A DNA stretch of 6,953 nucleotides from a bacterium (GCA_013152165.1 JAADGY010000082.1:1-6953), one strand, 5' to 3'. Numbered from the stretch's first letter, positions 1 through 5,221 are shown. Numbers and translations are program-made. The notes: generated by a model from the sequence alone, not told the origin.

Positions 1-66
1 AACATTATTGTTTCCCAAAGTCATGCTTATTTGTCCGGCGATGTATTTTTAAATAAAGTATACTAA
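1..66 (+). CDS. Possible C-terminal tail of a gene entering from the left
   Basis: Frame 1 is open from the first base to a TAA at 64-66 and would encode about 21 residues ending in a plausible mixed sequence (…GDVFLNKVY). This is weak evidence: the other two forward frames are also open for about 50 bases, so a stretch this short cannot be told from chance. No family can be assigned. If real, its stop lies 45 bp before the phosphatase-like gene on the same strand. Sequence to the left of the window would settle it. Confidence 0.25.
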   Translation, partial: NIIVSQSHAYLSGDVFLNKVY

Positions 67-92
67 ATTGGCTAGGTTTTAATGGAAATGCT

Positions 93-100
93 TGCATAAT
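93..100 (+). promoter_or_regulatory. Candidate -10 element for the phosphatase-like gene
   Basis: CATAAT at 95-100 matches TATAAT at five of six positions and is preceded directly by TG (93-94). It ends 11 bases before the ATG at 112, so transcription would begin only about 4-5 bases upstream of the start codon. No convincing -35 box lies 16-19 bases upstream, and there is no Shine-Dalgarno sequence. A second box, TATACT, sits at 59-64 but may be part of a preceding reading frame. This is inference from pattern only. Confidence 0.35.
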
Positions 101-111
101 TTTTATCCATT

Positions 112-525
112 ATGAACATTCTTTTTGTTTGCAAATCAAATTTTGGCAGAAGCCAAATGGCGGAAACTTTTTTTAATGCCATTTCCAACAAGCACAAAGC
201 ACAAAGCGCCGGAATAGAAAAAGGCAAAGTAACAAGCCACAGATTAAAGGATTTTCCCCAACATTCAAATTTGTTTATCTGCATGGACGAGGCCGGCTTT
301 GATATTAGGCAAAATATCGCCAAACTTTTAACACCGGAAAAAGTGCAAAAAGCAGACAAAATTATTGTAATGGCTGACAGAAAGCTGTGGCCGGATTATT
401 TAAGAGCGTCAGACAAGATAATTTTTTGGCCGGTTGCAGATATGTGCGGCCAGTCTTTAGATAAATTTAGGCAGGCAAGGGATCAAATAAAAAGCCTTGT
501 TGGACAATTAATAAAAGAACTTTAA
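112..525 (+). CDS. Low-molecular-weight protein tyrosine phosphatase / arsenate reductase-like protein
   Basis: This is a cytosolic 137-residue protein of the LMW-PTP fold, a family that hydrolyses phosphotyrosine or, in the ArsC branch, reduces arsenate. The N-terminal beta strand runs into the P-loop CX5R-S: Cys7, Arg13, Ser14, followed by QMAE as in ArsC-like members. A conserved SAG follows at 32-34. The loop reads C-KSNFG-R, whereas most members have GN-x-C/I before the Arg, so it diverges from the usual CxGNxxRS pattern. The general-acid loop near the C-terminus, normally DP, is probably Asp110 in PVADM, lacking the Pro. Cys57 and Cys112 are present, but I cannot equate them with the ArsC redox pair. 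The length is normal for the family. The ATG at 112 fits because the family begins just before the P-loop strand. It stands alone, with no ars genes nearby. Family is confident; substrate is unknown. Confidence 0.8.
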   Translation: MNILFVCKSNFGRSQMAETFFNAISNKHKAQSAGIEKGKVTSHRLKDFPQHSNLFICMDEAGFDIRQNIAKLLTPEKVQKADKIIVMADRKLWPDYLRASDKIIFWPVADMCGQSLDKFRQARDQIKSLVGQLIKEL

Positions 526-560
526 GTGCAGATTTAACCCTCTTTAACCATCTTAATACC

Positions 561-1427
561 TTAATACCGGCTGAACTTTCCCGGATTGCGCCGGATTTCT
601 TGCAAAAGTGCCATTGTGCCAAGCGCAATGTGGGAAGCGCTAAACCAGCCGCGATCAAAAAGCTCTTTAGCAGCCAATCTAACCTCGAGTGGAGCGCTTG
701 CTGCCCCCGGCCGCCAGCCAGTTTTCAATAAACTGCCCCATACCCGCTGTCTTACCATGATTTCTTGATAACTCCCCTCGGCATCAGTCAAAACACCCCG
801 GCGTTGACCGTCTGTATTTATAAAATACAAACCCAACGATAAGGGGACTGTAATACTCCCTCGACCCCCAGTCTGCCAGTTCCTACTTCCCACTTCTGTC
901 TTTCCCAATTCCTCAATCGCACAACCTCTTCCTATATCAAATCTTGATGAGGGGAGCTCAACCATTCGCTTAATTAATTCCAAAACAGCTTCTGCAACCG
1001 ATGCTTGCCTTAAGAGAAACTCTCCGGCTCTTTTTTCATTGCCGCCAAACTCATTCTTTATTAACGGATCAATATAAGTAGTATTTGAACCGCCATTTGA
1101 CTCCATTGGATTCACAGCTTCAACCTTAGTAATACATACCTCAGGAGAGTTTCCACCCGGCAGAATCGGAAACCTTAATTCTCCCGGTTTCCACCGTCCC
1201 CGGCCGCTAACAACATGAATAATAGCTTGAGGCTCATGATCTTCCGGTAAAATAACCGCTCTAGGCGGCCACCACCTGCCCTCGACCTGGTTTATAATCT
1301 CCCGAACTTCATGAGGCGCTAAAAAATCATACCCCATGCTTAATAAATCCTCACGACGCAAAACAACCCTTGTTGGCAAACACCCAGCATCAGGATCATT
1401 GTCAAACAAAGTCTTTAAAAATTCCAT
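561..1427 (-). CDS. Unrecognised 288-residue soluble protein
   Basis: I do not recognise this protein. It has no signal peptide or membrane segment and looks cytosolic. It is rich in Gly, Arg and Trp: WW at 52-53, then W79, W184, W230, W238 and W261, several next to Gly/Arg (GRGRWKPG around 75-82, NWQTGGRG 183-190, KTGWRPG 235-241). A helical segment at about 140-158 (LLRQASVAEAVLELIKRMV) precedes a beta-rich part with PLSLGLYFINTDGQRRG (195-211). A C-terminal helical part (245-280) ends in a basic tail. Three Cys (16, 98, 169) form no obvious metal motif. The reading frame is long and uninterrupted, and a strong promoter lies immediately upstream of the ATG, so this is a real, expressed-looking gene. 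It converges with the phosphatase-like gene and stands alone. The stop lies in a tandem 8-bp duplication. No function is proposed. Confidence 0.85.
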   Translation of the reverse strand: MEFLKTLFDNDPDAGCLPTRVVLRREDLLSMGYDFLAPHEVREIINQVEGRWWPPRAVILPEDHEPQAIIHVVSGRGRWKPGELRFPILPGGNSPEVCITKVEAVNPMESNGGSNTTYIDPLIKNEFGGNEKRAGEFLLRQASVAEAVLELIKRMVELPSSRFDIGRGCAIEELGKTEVGSRNWQTGGRGSITVPLSLGLYFINTDGQRRGVLTDAEGSYQEIMVRQRVWGSLLKTGWRPGAASAPLEVRLAAKELFDRGWFSASHIALGTMALLQEIRRNPGKFSRY

Positions 1428-1438
1428 TATAGTGACAC

Positions 1439-1468
1439 ATAATAACTTATTACCCCGGGATTTGTCAA
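1439..1468 (-). promoter_or_regulatory. Sigma-70-like promoter of the 288-residue gene
   Basis: Read on the minus strand, a perfect -35 box TTGACA (1468-1463) is followed after 18 bases by TATTAT (1444-1439), a five-of-six match to the -10 consensus. Transcription would begin near 1431-1432, only about 4 bases before the ATG at 1427, and no Shine-Dalgarno sequence fits in that space. This is the strongest promoter in the window. The -35 box overlaps the first copy of a direct repeat (1467-1488), which could be an operator. Confidence 0.7.
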
Positions 1469-1522
1469 TTATTCTCGATTATTTCCCTGATCTTGATGTT
1501 TAATTATTCTGGATCATTCCCT
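1467..1522. repeat. Pair of imperfect direct repeats, possible operator
   Basis: Two copies of a 21-22 bp unit lie at 1467-1488 and 1502-1522, 35 bp apart from start to start. Both begin AATTATTCT, then C or G, GAT, T or C, ATT and CCCT; the left copy has one extra T. They differ at two positions plus that one-base gap. The left copy touches the -35 box of the leftward gene. Spacing of about three helical turns and overlap with a promoter fit regulator binding sites, but no regulator gene is visible, so function is inferred. Confidence 0.5.
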
Positions 1523-1557
1523 CTTTTTCGATACCCGATTAGAGTGAAAACAAGAAA

Positions 1558-1572
1558 CGGAATGTGATTCCG
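1558..1572. repeat. Short palindrome in the divergent intergenic region
   Basis: CGGAAT and ATTCCG form a perfect 6-bp inverted repeat around the 3-base centre GTG. It sits between the promoters of the two divergent genes, about 95 bp upstream of the rightward -10 box. It could be a small protein-binding site or a hairpin. No T-tract follows directly on either strand, so it is not a good terminator. A stem this short is expected by chance now and then. Confidence 0.3.
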
Positions 1573-1656
1573 GGAACGAAAAAAACAAGCAATCCAATTT
1601 TTTAAAACCGCCAGTTGAAGATGAAAAATATAAACAGCCGGCAGAAATCCAAACCA

Positions 1657-1672
1657 TATAATGCGATATACT
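1657..1672 (+). promoter_or_regulatory. Candidate -10 boxes for the GrpB-like/methyltransferase pair
   Basis: A perfect TATAAT (1657-1662) and a TATACT (1667-1672) lie in tandem just before the ATG at 1681. The second ends 8 bases before the ATG, so a transcript from it would start at or within a base or two of the start codon. No -35 box is evident at the usual distance and there is no Shine-Dalgarno sequence. The TATACTAAAT string recurs at 59-68 in the window. Confidence 0.5.
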
Positions 1673-1680
1673 AAATAATA

Positions 1681-2274
1681 ATGCCCGCGCTACCCATAAG
1701 CGATAATCTTAAGACACGAATAAAGGAATTGGTCCGTGAAGAAATATCAATAGTTCCCTATAACCCAGCTTGGCCCAAAATGTTTGAAGATGAAGCTGTT
1801 TTTTTACGAAACACCCTGCCCCAAAATCTAATCAAAAGAATTGAACATTTTGGCTCTACGGCTGTCCTCGGCCTATCCGCCAAACCCATCATCGATATTT
1901 TGGTCGAGGTCGCAAGCTTTAAAGCAACCAAAAGCCAAATAGTCCCCATTTTAAAAGCTCATGGATATGAATACTTCTGGAGGCCGGCTTTTGGGGACAA
2001 CGGCCCGCCGTATTACGCTTGGTTTATCAAACGCGGTGCCCAAGGCCGGCGCACTCACCATATCCACATGATCAAAGCAAATTCCAAATTATGGGACAGG
2101 CTTTATTTTAGAGATTATCTTCGGCAATTTCCCCAAGAGGCTAAAAAGTATGACAAGTTAAAAAGACAACTATCCGCTAAATACCCAAACGACAGAGTCA
2201 AATACACCGCCCAAAAAACCAGCTTTATTTTATCCACCACCGCCAAGGCCAAAAAATACTTTCAATCGCTTTAA
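1681..2274 (+). CDS. GrpB/UPF0157 family nucleotidyltransferase-like protein
   Basis: This 197-residue cytosolic protein belongs to the GrpB (UPF0157) family, which has the nucleotidyltransferase fold; the substrate of most members is unknown. The family pattern is complete: VPYNPAWPKMFEDE (25-38), the signature HFGSTAVLGLSAKPIIDILVEV (56-77) with Gly58-Ser59 and Asp72 as the likely nucleotidyltransferase GS…D residues, RTHHIHM (124-130), RDYLR…Y…LK (144-161) and a C-terminal Y..QK..FI (175-183). Leu63 replaces the more usual Pro in the AVxGL turn. About 24 residues precede the conserved core, slightly more than usual, but the ATG at 1681 is supported by the -10 boxes just upstream. The methyltransferase starts 5 bp after its stop, so the two are probably co-transcribed. 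GrpB proteins are often found as accessory genes beside acetyltransferases and methyltransferases. Family confident, reaction unknown. Confidence 0.9.
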   Translation: MPALPISDNLKTRIKELVREEISIVPYNPAWPKMFEDEAVFLRNTLPQNLIKRIEHFGSTAVLGLSAKPIIDILVEVASFKATKSQIVPILKAHGYEYFWRPAFGDNGPPYYAWFIKRGAQGRRTHHIHMIKANSKLWDRLYFRDYLRQFPQEAKKYDKLKRQLSAKYPNDRVKYTAQKTSFILSTTAKAKKYFQSL

Positions 2275-2279
2275 CATCC

Positions 2280-2891
2280 ATGACACTTGCTGACTACAAC
2301 TTAAAATACCTTCAAAAAGGGCTATATTGGGGGCTTAAGCCCCATAGTTTAGTTGTTGATTCTGTTAAATTTCTGCCCTTGAATGCCAAAATTCTAGATT
2401 TAGGCTGTGGCGAAGGCAGAAACTCTTTATTTTTAGCAGGCAAGGGTTTTGATCTAACAGCTATCGATATCGCCGAAGAAGGCATAAAAAAACTTAAAAA
2501 ATTTGCTAAAAAAGAAAACTTAAACATCAACGCTTATGTTTCAGACGTAAAATCTTATCTAAAAAATTGTCAAGAGTTTGATGCTATCTTTGGGATTAAT
2601 GTTCTTCAATTCATTGATCAAAACAACATTTTTTCAGTAATTAAAAAGACGCAGTCAAAAACAAAACCCAATGGATTAAACGTTGTTGCCTCGTTTATCG
2701 CCACTTCTCAAAAAGCCAAAAAAGCGCCTGCCGCCAAAGGCAGATATCTTTTTGGCAAAGGCGAATTAAAAAAGTTATACAAAGATTTCCAAATTCTTTT
2801 TTATGAAGAAAAAATGGGCGATTGGGAAACCCATAAACAACCAAGGCATAGGCATTTTGTAGTTAGACTAATTGCCAAAAAGGCAACGTGA
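2280..2891 (+). CDS. TehB-like class I SAM-dependent methyltransferase
   Basis: This 203-residue cytosolic protein is a Rossmann-fold class I methyltransferase, closest in pattern to the TehB/tellurite-resistance branch. Motif I is LDLGCGEGRNSLFLA (39-53), which matches the TehB form with GRNS after the glycine loop. The acidic residue ending strand 2 is Asp63 in AIDIA, for the SAM ribose. SDV (88-90) is the adenine-contacting position and FDAIFGINVLQFI (100-112) is strand 4. The C-terminal part has FGKGELKKLYKDFQILFYEE (158-177) and a His-rich end (RHRHF, 189-193), both usual in TehB-like proteins. It starts 5 bp after the GrpB-like stop with no Shine-Dalgarno sequence, so translation may be coupled. 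TehB methylates tellurite or selenite in some bacteria, but many homologues have other small-molecule substrates. Tellurite resistance should not be assumed, as there is no tehA nearby. Confidence 0.85.
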   Translation: MTLADYNLKYLQKGLYWGLKPHSLVVDSVKFLPLNAKILDLGCGEGRNSLFLAGKGFDLTAIDIAEEGIKKLKKFAKKENLNINAYVSDVKSYLKNCQEFDAIFGINVLQFIDQNNIFSVIKKTQSKTKPNGLNVVASFIATSQKAKKAPAAKGRYLFGKGELKKLYKDFQILFYEEKMGDWETHKQPRHRHFVVRLIAKKAT

Positions 2892-2937
2892 TCTAAATCT
2901 ATAAACAAATACAGCTGACAAGAAACAAAGCCGCTTT

Positions 2938-3230
2938 TTAATTTTTTGGCGCTTCTTTTTTAATTTCCATCTTGCCAAAACAGCCCATCTTGATAAGTTT
3001 TTTGTCATTTGTCAAAAAAATCTGGCGCCGACTTCAATAGCGGAATGAAGTTGAAGATTGTCTTCTAAGTCGTTGGTCGGCCCCGCCAGCGATCTTTGTA
3101 AGACCGGTTCTGTTATAGCTATCGGGGTCATAAATTTATGTACTTTATTAATTTCTAGATTAGGCACCTTAAGATTATAAACATAAAAAAGAATATGGGT
3201 TGATAGCGGAGGAAGAAACGGCCTGGGACT
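2938..3230 (-). pseudogene. Broken PIN-domain toxin (N-terminus missing, frameshifted)
   Basis: The minus strand encodes the central and C-terminal part of a VapC-like PIN ribonuclease. The first frame (ending at a TGA at 3012-3014) reads PPLSTHILFYVYNLKVPN, then ITEPVLQRSLAGPTNDLEDNLQLHSA and EVGARFF. The match resumes in another frame as LTNDKKLIKMGCFGKMEI and ends at a TAA (2938-2940). Joining them needs one extra T in a T7 tract (A7 at 3014-3020). Two acidic regions of the PIN active site are visible: the Asp/Glu of NDLEDN and the Asp of TND. The first strand with the invariant LDTN-type Asp, and about 40 residues in all, are absent. Without that Asp the product could not be active even if the frameshift is a sequencing error. 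The toxin lies directly downstream of the antitoxin remnant, as expected for a toxin-antitoxin pair. Confidence 0.75.
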
Positions 3231-3378
3231 CGAAAACATGAGTCATTTTTTCCTTGATCGGGATAACCTGTCCAATCAATTTTGATCGATGAAGTAAATT
3301 AATAGTTTTCCCGGCGAACAACATTTTGACAAGAGCTGAAGTTTTGGTTCTTAACTGGGTCGAGCTTATATAATTCAT
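3175..3378 (-). pseudogene. Truncated Phd/YefM-type antitoxin
   Basis: The 67-codon frame begins MNYISSTQLRTKTSALVKML, with AGKTINLLHRSKLIGQVIPI following. This is the DNA-binding N-terminal half of a Phd/YefM-type antitoxin: a first strand, a helix with the R-T-x-x-x-L/I-V pattern, then a hairpin with HRSKxIG and a P-I-K end. After about residue 44 (near 3247) the similarity stops, and the frame runs out of phase over sequence that codes for the PIN toxin in another frame, adding about 23 meaningless residues up to a TAA. The toxin-neutralising C-terminal half is therefore lost. The ATG at 3378 is well placed, with a -10-like box 6 bases upstream. The surviving half might still bind its own operator, but that is speculation. 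Confidence 0.7.
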
Positions 3379-3384
3379 AACTTA

Positions 3385-3390
3385 AGTATA
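3385..3390 (-). promoter_or_regulatory. Candidate -10 box of the antitoxin remnant
   Basis: On the minus strand TATACT (3390-3385) is followed by six bases and then the ATG at 3378, so the predicted transcript start falls on or next to the A of the ATG. There is no room for a ribosome binding site. No matching -35 box is seen at the proper distance; the TTGACA at 3401-3396 is too close to serve. The rest of the stretch up to 3471 holds no gene that I can see. Confidence 0.4.
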
Positions 3391-3471
3391 TACATTGTCA
3401 AATACTCCCACACTGATCCAAATAAACTAACCTTCCTGAAATGGCTGATTATAGTTTTTAGAAGCAATCGA

Positions 3472-4155
3472 ATGTTACAATACAGCAAATATACAGACAC
3501 ACAATCTTATTGTTTGTTTGAGTTTTCAAATATGACAAGATCAATGCACGAGGTAGTCGGTCCCAGGGTTCAAGAATATCTTGAAGAATATTTAAAGTTA
3601 ACAATCGAAAATACTGCATGGGCTTTGACTGGAGAAAACGGCCAAAGGTTGCCTGAAATTGCTGAAAGGGCTGCCCAAAAAGAAAAATTATCAGTCCTAG
3701 ATTCGGTTATTTTAGCTCAGTTTAGGGCTCTGCTGGCCTTCCTTTATACGCAGCGGTTTACTCCTAAGTTTCTCTTTGAAAGAAACGGGCGAAAATATGA
3801 AGAGGTTTCTATCCCTTACCGGACAATAGCCGCCGTCAGATTAATAGAACTTTTAAGACTGCAGGGTGTAATTAAAGAACAAACTTTAAACGCAGACCGG
3901 CTGTTGTTAGGGGTGGGCTCAGCTGTAGCCGATGTAGTGCCGTTTTGGCTTGAGTTTACAGCTGTAGATGTAAATCAAATTATTCGAACAGTAGTTACAC
4001 TAAATCAAATTAACCCCGATCAACGTCAACGAACCATTGAAGAACTTTTTAAATCAGGCGCTATTACTTATCGGCCAAGAGAAGGCGCCACCACCCTGGT
4101 TGAAGTAAATGAGGAGCTTTGTCGAAGATTTGTCAAAGGGCGGAAAGATATTTAG
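3472..4155 (+). CDS. Unrecognised protein, probable N-terminal part of a split gene
   Basis: I do not recognise this 227-residue protein. It looks soluble and mostly helical: an acidic amphipathic helix (VQEYLEEYLKLTIEN, 33-47), a second (LPEIAERAAQKEKLSVLDSVILAQFRALLAFLY, 60-92), a third (RTIAAVRLIELLRLQGVI, 117-134), and a C-terminal ELCRRFVKG (215-223). There is no signal peptide and no obvious catalytic motif. The ATG at 3472 is the longest choice. The ATG codons at 3532 and 3544 (residues 21 and 25) are alternatives, because the first 20 residues look less ordered than the rest. No Shine-Dalgarno sequence is present; a TATAGT box lies at 3450-3455. The frame ends inside what appears to be a helix that continues in the next frame (4119-4610), so this may be the first 220 residues of a protein of about 380. 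Confidence 0.65.
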   Translation: MLQYSKYTDTQSYCLFEFSNMTRSMHEVVGPRVQEYLEEYLKLTIENTAWALTGENGQRLPEIAERAAQKEKLSVLDSVILAQFRALLAFLYTQRFTPKFLFERNGRKYEEVSIPYRTIAAVRLIELLRLQGVIKEQTLNADRLLLGVGSAVADVVPFWLEFTAVDVNQIIRTVVTLNQINPDQRQRTIEELFKSGAITYRPREGATTLVEVNEELCRRFVKGRKDI

Positions 4156-4610
4156 CTGCCCTGGGTCTTTGTCCTGATATATATAACCAAAATGCCAGAC
4201 AGTTTATTCATGACAACCGCAATCGATTTAAAGGCCGATTTGGTTTAGTGAGCTGCCTAAGATTGGACCCAATGATGTCTGGTGGAAATAGTTTTCCACA
4301 GCACGAACATGATGAACGTGTTAAAAAATTCGCTGAGAGATTGTTCCAAATCACTGGAAGAACAGGACAGGTAATTATAACCATCGGAACAGGTAATTTT
4401 CGACCAGGCGACCCCCCAGATCTTAGAAAAAGACAAGAATACAGAAGGCGGGTAAGAGATTTAAACACAATGTATCAAGTTTTTCAAAGATTGGGCCCTT
4501 GTTTTAGATGCAACCTGCATAAACTGCCGGTTTATCACAGATTTCTAAGTCGAAATTTTGCAGACATGCAAGTATTAGTCAGTGGATCTTTTAAAGCAAG
4601 ATTGGTATAA
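4119..4610 (+). CDS. Unrecognised protein, probable C-terminal part of a split gene
   Basis: This 163-codon frame overlaps the preceding gene by 37 bp. It has no ATG near its beginning: TTG at 4119 is the only early option and the first ATG is at 4272, after about 50 residues that look like real protein. That favours it being the rest of the upstream gene after a frameshift near 4138-4141. It begins with a helix (AERYLAALGLCPD), then NRFKGRFGLVSCLRLD, a His/acid cluster QHEHDER (61-67), a helix, the strand QVIITIGTGNF (84-94), a basic stretch around RKRQEYRRRVRD (103-114) and a CxxC (Cys128, Cys131) with His134 and His140. The Cys/His residues could bind a metal, which is inference. I know no family for it. 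If it is a separate gene, it would be translated by coupling from the overlap. Confidence 0.55.
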   Translation: MSKICQRAERYLAALGLCPDIYNQNARQFIHDNRNRFKGRFGLVSCLRLDPMMSGGNSFPQHEHDERVKKFAERLFQITGRTGQVIITIGTGNFRPGDPPDLRKRQEYRRRVRDLNTMYQVFQRLGPCFRCNLHKLPVYHRFLSRNFADMQVLVSGSFKARLV

Positions 4611-4626
4611 ATTAGCCTTTTTAAAA

Positions 4627-4635
4627 TGTTAATAT
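4627..4635 (+). promoter_or_regulatory. Extended -10 promoter of the acetyltransferase gene
   Basis: TG-T-TAATAT forms an extended -10 element: TG at 4627-4628 with TAATAT at 4630-4635, correctly spaced. It ends 6 bases before the ATG at 4642, placing the predicted transcript start on the start codon itself. No -35 is evident, which is acceptable for an extended -10 promoter. No ribosome binding site lies in the 31-bp gap after the preceding stop. Confidence 0.5.
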
Positions 4636-4641
4636 ATTGAC

Positions 4642-5199
4642 ATGGCCAAGATAAACCTGAAAATAAAAGGCAAACCAGTAAGTCTGCGGTCGCTGCTTGA
4701 AACCGATGACTTATCCATTTACCAACATGCCAAAGATCCGGCCGTAATCAAATACACCAGCCTTCCTAGGCCCTACAAACTATCGAACGCCAGAGAGTTT
4801 ATTCAAAACACCAAGCTCAACCTTCAAACCAAAAAGGCTTTTGAGTTGGGCATTCACTTTAACAATAAAAATCAAATCATCGGCATGATAAGCTTGATGG
4901 AAGTTGATCCCCAAAACAAAAATGCCGAAATCGGCTTTTGGCTTGGCCGACAATATTGGCGAAAAGGCATAATGACAGAAGCTGTTAAATTAATTCTTGG
5001 CTTTGGATTTAACCAGCTTCAGTTAGTTAGGATTTATGCCAATGTCATGCATCCAAACACCGCCTCGGCCCGCTTGCTGGAAAAAACCGGCTTTGATTGC
5101 GAAGGCCGGCTGCGCCAAGCCGTCTATCATAACGGGCAATGGCTGGATTACCTGGTTTATTCCATCTTAAAAACCGGCTTCAAACCCCTCGTCAGCTAA
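4642..5199 (+). CDS. GNAT N-acetyltransferase, RimJ/RimL type
   Basis: This 185-residue cytosolic protein transfers an acetyl group from acetyl-CoA to an amine. It follows the RimJ/RimL layout: KPVSLRSLLETDDLSIYQHAKDPAVIKYTSLPRPY split over residues 11-45, the central strands IIGMISLMEVDPQNKNAEIGFWLG (79-102), the acetyl-CoA pyrophosphate-binding motif A as YWRKGIMTEAVKLIL (105-119), and motif B as NTASARLLEKTGF (139-151) followed by EGRLRQAVYHNGQWLDYLVYSIL (154-176), typical of the family's C-terminal sheet. In motif A, Arg107-Lys108-Gly109-Ile110-Met111 stands for the usual Q/RxxGxG/A loop, so the second glycine is replaced. Length is normal. Targets in the family include ribosomal-protein N-termini, amino-sugars and antibiotics, and nothing here distinguishes them. 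The gene converges with the isomerase gene, stop codons 22 bp apart. Confidence 0.9.
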   Translation: MAKINLKIKGKPVSLRSLLETDDLSIYQHAKDPAVIKYTSLPRPYKLSNAREFIQNTKLNLQTKKAFELGIHFNNKNQIIGMISLMEVDPQNKNAEIGFWLGRQYWRKGIMTEAVKLILGFGFNQLQLVRIYANVMHPNTASARLLEKTGFDCEGRLRQAVYHNGQWLDYLVYSILKTGFKPLVS

Positions 5200-5221
5200 A
5201 ACCAACCCCGCACCTGGTTAT

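Noticed and set aside
31..64. TTGTCC…TATACT as a full promoter for the phosphatase-like gene
   Set aside because: The spacer would be 22 bp, too long for a normal promoter, and the region may be the coding tail of a preceding gene.
72..359. 95-codon minus-strand frame opposite the phosphatase-like gene
   Set aside because: It is an antisense shadow of a clear family member, with no promoter or family pattern of its own.
2330..2343. Perfect 14-bp palindrome GGGGCTTAAGCCCC inside the methyltransferase gene
   Set aside because: It is explained by codons for Trp-Gly-Leu-Lys-Pro, and a 14-bp palindrome is not rare enough in about 7 kb to imply a function.
2280..2891. Calling the methyltransferase a tellurite-resistance determinant
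   Set aside because: The fold matches TehB, but most such homologues have unknown substrates and no tehA or other tellurite gene is present.
2927..2960. AAGC…GCTT with T-runs after the methyltransferase, as a terminator
   Set aside because: Pairing breaks after four bases, and the T-runs are explained by Lys/Asn codons at the end of the PIN remnant on the other strand.
4208..4468. 86-codon minus-strand frame opposite the split unknown gene
   Set aside because: It has low-quality sequence with no recognisable pattern, and the plus-strand frame has better protein-like composition and continues a helix from the upstream gene.
5200..5219. AACCA…TGGTT inverted repeat between the convergent acetyltransferase and isomerase stops, as a two-way terminator
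   Set aside because: The stem is only 5 bp with a 10-base loop and lacks a proper T-tract on either side.
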